A model generated the notes under the pieces. The model saw nothing but the letters and a program-made list of their open reading frames with translations. It searched no databases and was not told the DNA's origin. A stretch of 64,000 nt of DNA from Saxidomus purpurata (Eukaryota > Mollusca > Bivalvia > Venerida > Veneridae), in NCBI GenBank assembly GCA_022818135.1, contig JAFMSR010000007.1:26678415-26742414 (forward strand), written 5' to 3'. Position numbers and translations under genes: made by a program. How positions within the stretch are numbered: position 1 is the stretch's first letter; each line of letters starts with the position of its first letter. This document shows, one piece after another, positions 13,066 through 26,480 of the stretch.

Positions 13066-15345
13066 GGTAAGATCATATTGAAAGACAAATAAAAACATGT
13101 TTTGTAGTAAATGTAAAATATTAACAAGTATAAGAAATTTGGCACAGACAATTAAAACCCTCGAATATAAACACATATTAAGTGTAAAACATGTAATAGC
13201 ACAAAATACAATAGCAACAAAACTAATACAGAAGAACGACAAATGGAACATAACTAAACATGAATATTTTACTCACGATATTGATATTACTGTAGAAATC
13301 CAGGTATTGTCTAAACCTGTCCCACTGTACAAGTGATCTGTATCGCAATATTTAGTCCGAGGGTTTACCGAAAAGTTACACATTTCCAACTTTACATTGA
13401 ATAAGTATCTGGCATTCGTTCTAAGATTTTCAGTATTTAACTATCAAGGTAAGGGAATGTTCTTGCATGCGTATGTCTGCCTCAATAGTCCAGATAAGGG
13501 ACATAAGTTGTCGTAGGTTGTATTTTTGCCAAATTATGTACTGTAACAAGCGTCTCCCTTGAAGCGTCAAAACGATCACAAAACTTAAACTTATTTTTGT
13601 TCATTTTCAAACAAAGTGGAGATAATTTGCTGTGCTAAAGGTGTCTTGCTGTATATACAAATATGCGCAACCATTTAAAATGTAAGATTCACTGAAAGTC
13701 TGTATTAGCCCTGTAAAATTAGGACTTTGAAATACTGGAGTTTTTCGTGAAAACAACATTCATGGACTTTAAATATTCATACTTTTTATTCACAAGAATT
13801 GACCATGGGCACATTCAAAAGCAGAAACAAACAATAAATTTTAGGTATGACGATATATTTTCAAAACAATTTATAAGACTATATATATGGAGACAAAGTA
13901 GTAAGACTTTCATATTTGTACGGACTGTACTTATTCACACGAGAAACCTCTTGACAAACTACAAATTGTATATGTCTGATCATGGCAATACATGTAGTTC
14001 GAACTTTTGGCTGTTTTAACTACTGTATCGCTTATGAAACTTCAAAAATGCGAATGGTAAGGTTTATAAAACTATACTACCTTACTTTCCTTTCAAGGTT
14101 ACTTTAATGGTATATGTCAATCGTATATTGTAAGAAACCCAAAAAGTATAAAAGGATCTAACCATATTTACGCTTTATTTAATATTTGAAATCTAAAAGA
14201 AGAATTACTCTTTTCAGACGTCTAAAAAGAGTTGTAAACTTAATATTTGATTAACTTACACTTTACATTTTCTTGATTGAATGGACTTATTTGACAACCC
14301 TTTCTCGAGATACCGATCCCAGGTAAGCGTTTGACATAGAACTTTACTGTACCGTGCAAAGTGACATTGCTTTTTGTCCTTTACTTTATATCTAGTCACG
14401 TACACCAGTTTTCCGAAAATGAAGTAATATAATACTGCAGACGCTTTTCAAGGGGAAACTCTGTTGTGTGCAGCTGTAACTTGATGTCTACACTACCTGT
14501 CAATAAGCTTGGTAAAATAGCACAAAAATAGAGTTTTGCAACTCACTCTAACGATGACTAATGAATAAACTAAGGGGTTTTCTCAAAAGTAAAATATTAA
14601 TAAATATATCTGCTGTTTGTGTCGGTGTGCAGAAAAAAATCATTTTTCACTGAACACTATCTTATTAAACTGTAATAATACATATACTCATCATCAAAGC
14701 TACTATTTATACCAAAGTCTCAGTATCTTGGGTACTTTCGGCATATTGCTTGCTGATTGTTTGCATCTAACAAATGTTTAAACATTTAAAATGCCATTTC
14801 TTCTTAGAGGTATTATATAGTATTACACAGACAAACCCAACCTTCAAATGTTACACAGTGGGGCTCGTTGTATGTATTCATATTCTCTTTTCTAATACAA
14901 TGTGAGAGGCAACTCCCATCAACAGAACCACAGGTTCATTTTTTTCAGGACATCGTAGTTGTAATGCATTTCATACACAAATCATAACAGATAGTGGTGT
15001 GAATATTGTTTATATAGAGAGTGGGTTTTTGGACACAAAAATAAAGCTCAACAGCTTCATTATTAACTTCCTCCCTGAGTTGAACCTTCTGTTTGATAAG
15101 ATATAACCTAACAGGTATCATGTGATGACTATCTTTACAGCTGTACATGTACATATAATCCGGAGGCTAGTTGTAGGAAATGTAACAGATATGTTCACTT
15201 CTATAGAGCGAGTGTTGAACATGTAATTTCAGAGCTTAAGCCATATAGGGCTACAATTTCTATTTAGCGGAACCCAATGATTGGACGAGCGGTAAAAATA
15301 TGTCCTAGACTGTTATGTAGAAAAAAAGAAATCGGACTGAATTGT
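13066..15345. other. Intergenic, no gene seen
   Basis: Open frames of 60-90 codons overlap on both strands and lack splice sites or domain resemblance. Nothing else recognised. Confidence 0.45.
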
Positions 15346-16200
15346 TGAAATGAACAAGATATGTCACTCGTGTGACAAATGCCCCCAAGGTGATGATGCT
15401 TGAATATAGTTATTGTGTATAGCTATACTATTCATTGCAAGAATTACCCATACACAAAGTTTGGTTTTAAATCATTGCATATAGAAGCAAGGTAATACGA
15501 CAGAAAATTAACAGATATAAAGGGAGATAATTAACAAATAAGACAATATAGGGTTGTGGTTCTTGGTCACTGTACTTCCTTGTAATGTCCCCTCACTGTA
15601 TGAGGGACAATTAAGAAAGGTATATTTGAACGAACTTACATCAGCACATTAAGAGTTATGCTCTCATTGTATAAAGTTTCAAGTAATTCGCTTTAATACT
15701 TTTGCAATTATGCTACGGACAAGAAAATTCGAGAAAGAGAGATAATTAAAAAATAAGGCAATATAAAAAATGTAACAAAGGGGGATACTTTGAGAATAAG
15801 GGAAGATAAAGTTTTCGTTCTTGGACAATACACTTCCTTTTAATGTCTCACTGTATGCAATTTCAACAAATGTTTTTCAGTTCTTTAAAAAAAAATAAAG
15901 GGAGATAATTAAAAAAAATATAGTGTTATGGTTCTTGGGCACTGCCCTTCTCCTTAATGTCCTCTTTCATTCTATGCAAATTGAACAAATTTCCTTTAGT
16001 AATTTTAGAGTTAATGTCCGGGTAAGAAAATGTAACAAAAGTGGATAATTAAAAAGTTAGGCAAACTAGAGTTATGGTTTCTCCGCACTGCATTTCCTCT
16101 CATTGTACTCTATCACTGGATGAGGTTTCAAGTTATTCCCTGAAATACCTTTCGAGTTATGCTCCGGACAAGAAGATGGGTGGACAGATGAGTCAATTTC
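15346..16200 (+). repeat. Tandem-module dispersed repeat
   Basis: Starts aacaagatatgtcactcgtg. Modules of roughly 120-200 bp then carry agggagataattaaaaaata, ttcttgggcactgcacttcc-like, aatgtcctctcactgtatg-like and gagttatgctccggacaag. At least four diverged copies are visible to 16185. The 95-codon minus-strand frame at 16072-16359 lies largely in this repeat and is rejected as a gene. Confidence 0.6.
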
Positions 16201-18139
16201 TATTTGCATCCCGAAGCTCCTTTGGGGGGAATAAAAATAATTGATTTGTATATTTTGTAAATGTTCATTCAGTTCCACTTTAATTTCAAATACAAGATGA
16301 TATACGTACTTGAGAAAACCCCTAAGATTAGTTATAGCAAGCAGACGATTTTTGCTCATGAGGTAGGGGCTTCTTTACATTTCTTACATTTGATATCTAT
16401 TAACCCTTAATGGAATAGAGGAAAATTTATCCAACTCCTGAATCATTTCATTACACTTTTTTTATTCCATGATTTTCATTCATATTCTCCCTTATGAGAA
16501 AATTTAAAGTTAAATAAGCTATCAGCATGCAGGTCTGGTTTGTGTAGTTTGAAGGACACTCATTTCAGACATGAAACTGATAAATGTCTCAGAAATGGGA
16601 GGGAAATTATCACAACAGTTCAAAACACAATACAATGTATACGCATGTAGTTGATGAAGAATAAAGTTTATATTTTTAGTATTGCAGAAAATGTGCAATA
16701 AGAAAAAGACATGATTGCGTCAACTTTGCAGTTATTTTTGCTTTAATATTGTCGCCCCTACAAGGTTCATCCCGCACTTTTGGCATTAAATATTTTATTT
16801 TTTTGGATGGTTAAATGATTCAACATTGCATTCATGATAGTTAGATCGTTTCGCTATCCACATAGACACAGATATATAGAGAGAAACACGAAAATTGACG
16901 AAAAAAAAACTCATTTACCATGGAATTATCACTTCATTGTACTTTTCTACAAAAGTCAATTAGTCACGGGATTGTCATGCAAATCATCTTAAATCTGCGT
17001 TACCTTTTAAAAAATGACCCGATTTCTTGGGGAAACCCTCGAGCTACCTTAAATACCTGTGTGACCCAAATACTCCTTAGGTAGTATAAGCTCATGTTTG
17101 CACTTAGACGTAGAAAGTCCGCGCGCATTTAATTAGATAAATTGCTTACCGCATGTGCAAATTAAATAATTCTTTATACTGGAATTAAATCGTGGTTGGA
17201 GAAACGTTTAAAGGTAAGCGTTACTTTTCCTGTTCTCGATAGCGGGTGTAAATCTTGCACGATATGCAGAACGTCTTTTTTCAGTTTCACCGGAAGTCAA
17301 CATCTCTTCTTCTCACAAATATCTCGTGAGAAAATGAAAAGTATGTAACAGAAAGATAGTTTAGCTAATTGAATAAATGATTCTTTGTATTTAATCAACA
17401 GTTCCTACATAATTTAATGAGATCTTGGAGCAATAATATAAATAATACACGTTTAGGCTAACGTGCAAACGTTCTACACGATTGGTCGCCCGCTCTATCT
17501 CGGAGCACTTTTATATCATTCTTATCGTGCAACGTTCATCACACGAACGATGCGTTACACGATACACGATCTGAATATTGCACGAAGAATGCACGAACGA
17601 TAAACGACGATGAATGCAAACGGAATGCACGATACACGAACGATACACGAACATTTCGCAAACTTACACGTGAGCACCACTGTACCTGGCAGCAGTAGGC
17701 CTACAGTATTTATTCGAAACAACAGTACATAAAGGAAACAATTGACATGCTGTGAGTCTTTAGTAGTGTAAAAATGGGGGGGGAGAAAAAAAACATCACA
17801 TTGGGAGGGAAAATCATCGCTTTGAGTGAAAAGACATCCCCTTCTGTGACGATTTTACCCTTATGCAATGATTTACCTTTTTCTGTTGCAAGGGACTTGT
17901 AAATGTTACAATTTGATTTGATTTGAAGCAAATTTTATAAAGGTCCGTCCATGAGAGCATTTATATTAGCTTGTATTCTGGGATGAGACCTCGTAAATGT
18001 TACAAAAACTTGGTTGTCTTGTTGTCTAAAACAGTGTGACTACTTTTCCTCCAATCGCTTGAGAGAGAAAAATTAATATTTTATTTTGCTCAATTTGACA
18101 TTATAAAAAAGACATTTTTCCACCTTCTGCTATCATTTC
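16201..18139. other. Intergenic, no gene seen apart from a CpG-rich patch
   Basis: Ordinary AT-rich DNA, apart from the CpG-rich irregular repeat at 17500-17665 and a poly-G/poly-A run near 17775. Confidence 0.45.
17500..17665. repeat. CpG-rich irregular short repeat (acgaacgatacacg words)
   Basis: Words such as gcacgaacgat, acacgatacacga and cgatacacgaac recur at irregular spacing in about 165 bp. The resulting CpG density is far above the surroundings. A related word mix occurs at 41985-42190. Confidence 0.6.
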
Positions 18140-18343
18140 ATGTCGGATTATAACGCGTATAACTTCGCTATGATTAATAAAAAGAAAGAGAACATTTTAC
18201 AGCGATATCATTTCGAAGAGAAAAACCCGGCCGCTTACGCAGGTCCGCAGAAACTGTTATGTGTTCTGAATAAACAGTATCCTGGTATATTTAATATCGC
18301 TTACATCAAGCAATTTCTTCACGAGTTTCAACTTTGGGAATAG
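18140..18343 (+). pseudogene. Possible fragment of a retroelement/Maverick-type integrase N-terminus
   Basis: The 67-codon frame contains KNPAAYAGPQKLLCVLNKQ, then FNIAYIKQFL. The pattern (pro/ala-rich start, phe or tyr, gly, leu-tyr/leu-leu, then ile-xx-lys-gln/val-phe-leu) resembles the segment just before the integrase core in mobile-element polyproteins of invertebrates, where it reads roughly hP-SFxG-xxLYxAv...yvxxfL. No DDE core follows before the stop. Resemblance is from memory of the family, and the call is tentative. Confidence 0.3.
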
Positions 18344-21300
18344 AAGAATGTTATAATTTGTGATAGTGGTTCATATATAATGAGTGTTTACATAAATCAC
18401 AGCAAGCACAACACAACTTAAAAAAATGTTTGTCATGGTTCATTAAAAGGAATCTTTTTTTATTTCATTGTGATCCTTTTGAATACAAGTTTAAATTGTT
18501 AAGTTACAGTTTGTTTTCACTCAAACAGTTTTGTAAGTATACTTGCTGCTACGTCTCAATAAGGTTTTTTCTTGATTTCTGAATACAAAAAAACTTATTC
18601 GATCAATGCATGACCTTCACAATTATATCGGTTCCTTTCAATACCTCATAACTCAATAATTATGATTATTCAAAGATATGATATATGCTGCATATCTGTT
18701 TTGAGATGTTAATAATTCTTTGCTATGTGCAAAACGTTTATGATGCTTTGTGCGGTAGTGGTAATAAACTATTTATCCGTAAACTTTAGTAAATTTCACG
18801 AATAAGTTAGTCTTACGGGGACATTACTACCGACTTAAAAATGAAAACCAATGCTTTTATATGTACTTGAAACTGTTTTGGATTATAAAAGGATCATTTC
18901 CGGACCAGAAAATAGCTTTGGTTTAGACAGCATATCAACGAGATGGAAATTATGCATCCATATCTATCACCAGGTCGAGACCATTTTGTGTACGGCTGCT
19001 GTGTTTCAAAATAATTTGTCATATTGCTACATGATCTGTTGTCATCTGCTTATGCTTTTATTTGCAAAGTCCAAAATTTGACAGGACAAAGAACAGCATG
19101 TTTACTCAACGTATGCGTGCGTATTTGATTGATGAACCCTATACTCTTCCAGCAATGCCTTATTGATTTACCCCACCCCCTTCCCAAATTCTGAATTTTG
19201 AAGAAAATTTGTCTTATTTATCACAAAAAAAGTTATTTGAAAAGCAGAATGTAATTAAAAGTAACATCAAAATGTCCACTGAATTAAAGGCTCTACAGAA
19301 ACATACCGTTTTAACAAGCTTAATCGGTAATAACCACAAATTTTATATCTATATGGACATTCACGGTGCCCAAATTTCAGAAAAGTCAACAAAGTATTTG
19401 AATTTCTAACGCTTACACCATGAGCCGTAACAAACCGAATACTTCTATTGTGCATCTTTTCTATTCAAAATAAGAAATAATAACGCAGACATGCCATTTT
19501 AATACAAATAGACGATAAATGGCGTGAGGGATCGATCTAAGGCAAAAAAAACGTATTTTTTGACAAATGTTTAGCATGATATCAGTATTTCTGAGACCAA
19601 ACTGCCCAAAACGTCAAGAAATGGTGCATAACTAACGAAATGTATATACAATTTTATGAAAAACAACAAAATAGCTACAAAAAATGAACAGATTCCATCA
19701 AAAATTGGGTTTTACGGGTTTTTGTAATTAAAGGGAGGTAATTCAAAATCAGTTTTGATCTTCCCTGTGTGTGCACGGATATTTTGCCGCCCGTCGTGAT
19801 TAGAATTACGTCGAATTTTGTTAAATTACACTTTAAACACTATTTATAGACAATTTCATGACGAGTAGACCTATTGAACACACCTTGTTCGCATAAATAT
19901 GCTTGTCTGCTACGTTAGCAGCACTAGGATCATACGGCAATGACTTATTTACTGAAAAGGAAGAATTACCGCAGCAACTTTTACCGGTCAGGGTATTCTG
20001 AGATTCAGTTACAGGCCTAAACAACACGATTTCATCATTACATTCACTTCATTTACTGAAATCCGTGCATAAGCAGGTTCATGATATACTGTGTAAATGA
20101 CTATTTAAGAATTATTTACCACGTTTCACTCCTCTATTAACAACACATTAACTGCCCTTGCCTATTCTTTCTCTGCATTTTCTCCGCTACTGGTCCCATA
20201 TATAGAAGCCATGCAACCATACCTGCATTTTAGTCTGAGAATTCACAAAGTTAGAGATGCAAAATGTACTCTGACATATCTTCAGTTTGTATTCACATGA
20301 CCACAGCAAATTTAAACAACCAGAGTCTTCCTAAACTGACTAGGGGCTCATTTAGAACCTTAATTTTCATAAAATATATCAGAAAAGTTGTCATCGTCTG
20401 TTCAACACATCCCTAAAATATAACGGTTACCAAATTAGCCAATTTAGATACAGAACTACGTCTACAATGAACTCAAAGAACACATGAACCGTCGATTTCT
20501 TAGTTATATTTAGGTATGACTACACTAAATCTTTTTCCATAGATTTACTGTATAACATTTAAGCACGGTCCGCATACCAAAACATTCGTTGAGTAGTTAC
20601 ACCCCAATAAATCTGTAGAACCACCTTAGTCACACCCAAAAATGCCCTTTTTTATATACATATAGTGATACTTTATAGCCGAAAATTGCACCAGTAGGAC
20701 ATCGCCCCTCGTCTGTAGGATTTTTGTTTACATTCTGTCAAAAAATTCAATATTTTCAGATAGCCACAGAACACCGTAAAATTAATCAGAAAATTAATAA
20801 ACTATTTTTTTTGTTATGTTCAACCATTTTACTTTCGATTTTAATTCTAGAAAACTTTAGTGCTACTAATCATTTTAAACCAATCAGAGACCACAGATAT
20901 CTAATAGGTCCGCAAGTTCCCTACACAAATTGGCTGGTTCCAAGTTCCACCGATTTAGTGAAGTCATACCTACATAGCGAGGTTGTTTACTTCCGCATTT
21001 ACCAAAACCAAAACAGTGTTTGACCTACATTTCGAACGGTATGCTTGGCGCGAACTTTAAATAGGATAAACGTTTCATCATTGAAGAGGGGCAGGATTTG
21101 TTTAAAACACTGTCTTATTATCTATAGCTTAATATTTTCCGCAATTGAAATTTTGTATAAAGCATTAAAATTTCAGTCGGAAAATGTATAATAAGGCAGT
21201 AGTAATCGACTCAAATAAAGATTAGAAAGGAACGGCTTCATTCTAGCCCTCGTTCTACAAGAGACATGGGAACTGGGAACATTCGTTTAAAGGAATCATT

Positions 21301-22524
21301 TGGACTACTAGGGTAAGCTTTTTCACTAACTTAATTGTTATAAAATAGCCAATAGGTTAATACACACTAAGTGACTGAGATATTTATTACCGATCAAGGG
21401 ATCCCTCTATTTTATGTGTATGCCTCTTTCTTTCATTTTTTTCGTTTCTTTTTTAATAGGACAAAGTGCTTAAAGACAATTGAACAGGAATGTGGGGTAT
21501 TCACGACAGGGGTCCAGTCAGCCATGCGAATTCACAGCGAATTCACAGTAGATGTCAATTAACATGACTGGTCACTGGTAGACTAGCTTCTGTTTATCAT
21601 ATTCAGCCACTGTATAACTTCCTTACATTATGTACAGATAATGTAGGAAAGGGATGTTAGTTATACATAAATTTTAAGACCTTCATAAGATGTTATTATT
21701 CTATTTTATCAGTTACCTCAGGTACATGTACGTAATTCCCAGTCAAATTAGATTATAAAAAAATCAACACTTACAGTTATTATATCAAAATTATATTCTT
21801 ATATGTCAGAAACATAAACTATTTTTTTTTACTTTTAGATTACTGGAAAATAACTGTGATTTCAAAGTTAGATTGAGTAATGTTTTAAATACTCAATCAA
21901 TTACTCTTACAACAAACCAATTATCACTAAGATTAGATGTTACACTTGATACATACGAGAAATTTAGTTTTACTTATTTTACAGTTAGAAGAAGTGTTCA
22001 GTTGCACTTATAATTTACAAAGAAATAAATAGTCAGAAGGATTCTTTATACATCAAAAATGCATTCAGGCCACACCACAGGAAGGTGCTTAATTACTTGA
22101 GCATATTAACTTTCTCAGTATAACTTTAAAATCACAGTTTACTGCATTTATCTAAAATATTTTTCATATCCTGCAATAAAAGTAAAATGTCATTATTATA
22201 TAAAACAGTTTATATAAACAACAGGAAATAAGTTATAAATCAATATCAATATATGGTTCTACTATTGTACTACATACCAAGTCTACTGACACGCTGCTGG
22301 ACCTAATCAGAGAGGATTAAAACTGATAAGGGGCAATAAAACGATTAAGATATTTGACCACCTGCGGTTGGGGGGGGGTCATTTATGAAGGACATTTTAA
22401 TTGTCTTTAAGACACAGGGAATGTGTTGCGAGTACTTGAATCCCATTCTTTATGACTTTTTTGCCTATGTCTTAAAGCATTGATGACATTTATATTGTAA
22501 TACCAAGATAATCAAAACTTTTGC
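18344..22524. other. Intergenic, no gene seen
   Basis: About 4.2 kb of AT-rich DNA. Frames of 60-99 codons (for example 20724-21023) show no family resemblance or splice-site support. Confidence 0.4.
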
Positions 22525-22595
22525 TTTTGCGAGCATTTGCTCTAACATCTCTGTCAGCGAAAGGCTATGGGTTCGCCTCCCGGTTAAGGTACACA
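22525..22595 (+). repeat. tRNA-like SINE remnant (weak)
   Basis: gggttcgcctcccgg resembles a pol III B box, and gcgagcatttgctctaac upstream could be a decayed A box. No cloverleaf can be drawn, so this is at best a decayed tRNA-derived SINE head. Confidence 0.25.
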
Positions 22596-22692
22596 TTTTT
22601 TTCTCACCCAATGACATTTGGCGCCTTCTGACTAAAATGTCAACTTGACACTATTTTTTACTACAAATAGTAAATAGCTACCAATCGCTTTG

Positions 22693-22970
22693 ATATACTT
22701 AAAATTGCGCCGACCATCTTTCTTAAAGATAGTTCTTGTTTACATTACGTTTCAATTTATTAGGATCAAATGTTTCCACTGATATGTTTATGATAGGCGA
22801 GCACCGGTTTACATTTTAACCAAGTCCGAATATATACTTAAAATTGCGCCGACCATCTTTCTTAAAGATAGTTCTTGTTTACATTACGTTTCAATTTATT
22901 AAGATCAAATGTTTCCACTGATATGTTTATGATAGGCGAGCACCGGTTTACATTTTAACCAAGTCCGCTC
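22693..22970 (+). repeat. Direct tandem duplication, 139 bp period
   Basis: 22693-22831 and 22832-22968 are nearly identical (I see one difference, aggatc versus aagatc). Each copy runs from atatacttaaaattgcgcc to acattttaaccaagtccg. Diverged single copies of the first 65 bp occur at 39248-39312 and 47833-47897, so the unit is itself a dispersed repeat. Confidence 0.85.
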
Positions 22971-23374
22971 GTCAATTTGTCTCCCCGCACAGTGTTGAAG
23001 GTAAAAGTAGTGTAGTGACTGGAGCGAGTAACCAGATGGTAGATGTTAGGGCCAGGTCAGCAGCATTTTACAAGAAATCCCATTAGTTTTATTTTAATTC
23101 CTCCACCTAGTAATAGCTGAAGTCAGTAACGATTTAAATTGAGGGAGAAAGAAAGCAGTATCTTCAGACATTTTACTGAATTTGGATTAAAGGCCATCGA
23201 TCTTGTAAACAAATTGTAAACTAATAGGATAGATTAGTGCTCTAAGAGTGGCGATGGTATTTTTAATAACTAATATGAATGAAATGTATGAAAATTTGTA
23301 TTTGAAAATGTCAATTAAATGTGATGTATCATATGTTGAGTAACTAGCTTCAGTGAAGTTCATTATCCTATGAG

Positions 23375-23480
23375 TTGGGAGGAGTGCCTCAGAGATAGGG
23401 AGTAGTGTCTCATGAGGTAGGAGGAGTGCCTCAAAGGTTATGAGGAGTGCCCCCGAGATAGGGAGGAGTGCCTCATTTAT
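23375..23480 (+). repeat. Short tandem repeat, about 25 bp (ggaggagtgcctca)
   Basis: Four to five imperfect copies of gggaggagtgcctcagagat-type sequence. A second cluster of two to three copies sits at 23619-23672. On the minus strand the first cluster stays open and reads as repeats around EALLPIS within a 110-codon frame (23187-23519). No gene is claimed. Confidence 0.6.
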
Positions 23481-23674
23481 GTTGAAAAAGCAGGGTAGCT
23501 TATTTCTAACAAGATACATTAAATGTTATACCCTCGATAATTTTAACAGCATACTTGGAGACACATAATGATGTAGTTATTGGGACTAGTCCATTTCTCT
23601 AATTACTCATTCGTTGAGAGCAGTACCTCATGCGTTAGGAGGAGTGCCTAAGAGTAAGAGAGGAGTGCTTTATT

Positions 23675-24848
23675 TGTAGTTTAAATGAAAAGTTATCGAT
23701 TTGCGTGAAACGTGACAATTATTCTGTTTGCGTGTTGCTGAAATGTGAAAGTAAATGCATTAAGGGGGTTCACTGGTGAGGTTTTGGATTTTTGCACTTC
23801 CGGAAATTTACATTTTTTATATTTAAAAAGATGATGATTTATCTGGAAAAAAAACAATTATGCAGTAGTAAACTTATTCACAATTGGAATATATTTAGTG
23901 CCAAATAATTGAACATTTTTGAGCAAAAATATTTTGACTTCACATGAGAAATTTGCCTTATGCCAAAATGGGGGTAGGGATACAAAAATAGTCATTACTC
24001 AAAAAGCGTTAAATCAAACTTTATTACAATAAGAATTGTTAGGATAAAAAAATACATTAATGATTAGTTCCTTTTACAGTTATTTGTTACAGACCTATGC
24101 CGTCATATCTCACAGCTCGTCGAAATCTAAAAAACACATTTTTGTCAGTTTTTATTTAATTTCACATGGACCCCAATTTTTATTTTTGCATTCTAAAACA
24201 AAGGTTTTAATCAAACTGTAGGCAAAATATCTGAAAAACCTTGTTATTCCTTTATCATGAAAATATTCATTCAACAAAATTTGAAAAAATGAAATGTAGT
24301 AAAGTGGGTAGGGTAATAAACAGCATAATATTTATTCAGATGATGATAGAAATACCACAATCTCTAATTTTTCATCCTAAAGCATGACATACTACATTAG
24401 AAATGACTAAAAAATGATACCCATTCTGAAAAATACGACACATACATAAACGTTTACAATACCCGAATTCTAGATAATGTTGCATTTAGCACCTTGATCT
24501 GATAGTGTATCACTAAAGATTAAGATTGCGAAAAAGTTAAGTCATTGACCCATCATTATTTTTTCAGAAATTTACTAGCAATATGTTGGTTTCCATAAAA
24601 ATCAGGGTCAATAAAATTTCTTGTTATTTTGAATTTCAGCAGTGACCGTTAAGCTGTTAAGCTACCGTTTGACATTTTTCTAGCTGCATGTTACGCACGA
24701 GTAAGCGTTACATTTTAAAAGCACTTTTGTAGAAGGACATCACATTCGAAATGACGACTTATCGGTAAAGGTGGATTAATGGATAGTTCTGTGAATTACT
24801 TTTTAAGTCGACTATTTGATCGTAACAATTACGTAATCAAGGGAGGGA
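23675..24848. other. Intergenic, no gene seen
   Basis: AT-rich. No coding or RNA signal recognised. Confidence 0.45.
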
Positions 24849-24851
24849 TAG

Positions 24852-25470
24852 GAAAACCATAAATTCTATACTCGCTACAGAAAAGACACGTCAAACGCAT
24901 GCGGCTTGGTGAATATCGTTGTGAAACAGAGTCTAATCATCGCGGGTATTCCTTCCCGTATCATATACGGCAACATTGTTTTCGGAGACATTTCGACGCC
25001 GCATGTATGGCTAGACTTTGATGGACATGCCGTGGACAACACCTACGTACGGGATCTTCCGACACTCACTTTCGTTAAACTCAAGAAAAAGTGTCGCTAT
25101 GAAACATTGAACCCTGAGCGTGTAAGTAATAATGACACTTTCTTGGGAGATGCTAACAGGGTTATACTTTCACGATGTCCTGGGTTTTCGTTGGATGCTA
25201 CGAAATGTGGATAAGACTATATTGTTAGCTCAAAATAAAGTCCAGATGAAACGCGATTATCGCGACATGTCGACTTTCGTAACTATAGCATGGATTTTGG
25301 TGCCACTTCAGTTACCATCCAACAAAACATGCTGGACGTGTGATAAGACTGAAGTACCGCTCGGATACTGTGAAAAGTTCAAAGTTGCGAGACACTGTAA
25401 CAAAGACTGCCAACTTGAGGACTGGTCCCGTGTTCATCAGTCGATATGTATTTTACTTTTCTCCAAATGA
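24852..25470 (+). pseudogene. Broken transglutaminase-like / MYND zinc-finger gene fragment
   Basis: The first part, open from 24852 to 25214, reads GIPSRIIYGNIVFG, then STPHVWLDFDGHAVDNTYV. Such text is typical of transglutaminase-like cysteine-peptidase folds, with H and D as candidate catalytic residues and ACGLVN upstream. A one-base slip near 25208-25212 (KCG then DKTILLAQN) moves the sense frame to the one ending at 25470. That frame carries an MYND-like finger: CWTCDKT, GYCEK, HCNKDCQLEDW, H, C. There is no start or splice context. MYND domains bind proline-rich peptides, but the frameshift makes a working product unlikely unless it is an assembly error. Confidence 0.5.
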
Positions 25471-25821
25471 AAATAGTGGTGATGGAAAGAAGAGGAAAAT
25501 AAGACAATATTTGGGAAAATGAGGGAAGCGGAGGAAAGAGGAGAAATGAGGAGGGGAGAGGAGGATAAGAGGAGTGAATAACAAGGTCGAAATGGGGAAT
25601 AAGCGGATTGTAAGTTTGACACCTTTTTACGAAAGTGAATATCGGCCTGACTGCAACAGTGGCGTCTTTTTAAAGCTTGAGTCTTAAACAATAAATAAAC
25701 ACACTGACCTTTTTCGAGCTCAGTGATTGCTTGGATGTCAAGAAGTGAAGATGTACTCTCGAGAAAAAAGGATATATATACGATAAACGGGAAAACGTGG
25801 TGCGAATGAAGTTTAAAAGGA

Positions 25822-26480
25822 GTGCATCTCGGAAATTATATGCCTTATTCCGAAATGTATATACGGATGGTCGTCCCGGCAGAGCAGAATACAGTTATGG
25901 CTAAGAGTATGCTTGAACGTCAGTCGAAACCTGAAGTGACATTTATCGATCTGGAATTGCAACGAATGACAGAAGTCAGTGAAAACAGAAGCGTAAAAGT
26001 TCCAGAGGGAAGTTAAACGGTTTTAGCAACAAGAGTACCAAGAAACCTAGACAGAGGGCGCTACCTACAGAGAAAAAGTCGATTCAGAAGTCGAAGGAAC
26101 CCGAACAGATCACAACTATTGGACAGATATCAAACTGAATGCATACGAAACTCCTCCTCATTAGCAGTTTGCATTCAAGCGCGATGTTTGAATGTGATAT
26201 TTGTTTCAAAGGTTTTAAAAGACTGAAAAATATGTTACGGCATAAAAGTTCTGCACATCCGAACGAAAACTTGGAGGAAGACGCGATGTCAGATATTTCA
26301 GCACAAGAGGACATTTTTGGACCTGTGTATGAAAACGATTCTGATAACAGCAACGACCATTTGTCTATCACCTCTGAGAAGAGTTTAGATTCTGACCCTT
26401 GAGAAGACATCGTAGAGGAAGCGTTTGATAAGTGTCAGTCGCAGTATGAAGACGCAGTGAATGAGCTTATGAACGAATGA
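25822..26480 (+). pseudogene. Broken single-C2H2 zinc-finger gene fragment
   Basis: A frame from 25822 ends at 26016. The sense then appears to continue one frame over from about 26016 with a lys/pro-rich stretch, an in-frame TGA at 26136-26138, and the finger starting at M26184: FECDICFKGF, 8 residues, H, 4, H (C-x2-C-x12-H-x4-H). An acidic, serine-rich tail follows to a TGA at 26400-26402, beyond which the frame stays plausible to 26480. The finger spacing equals that of the exon at 62.8 kb, so both may belong to one repeated family. Function unknown. Confidence 0.4.

Noticed and set aside
22693..22970. CRISPR-like repeat array
   Set aside because: Two direct copies of 139 bp with no spacers, in an animal genome.
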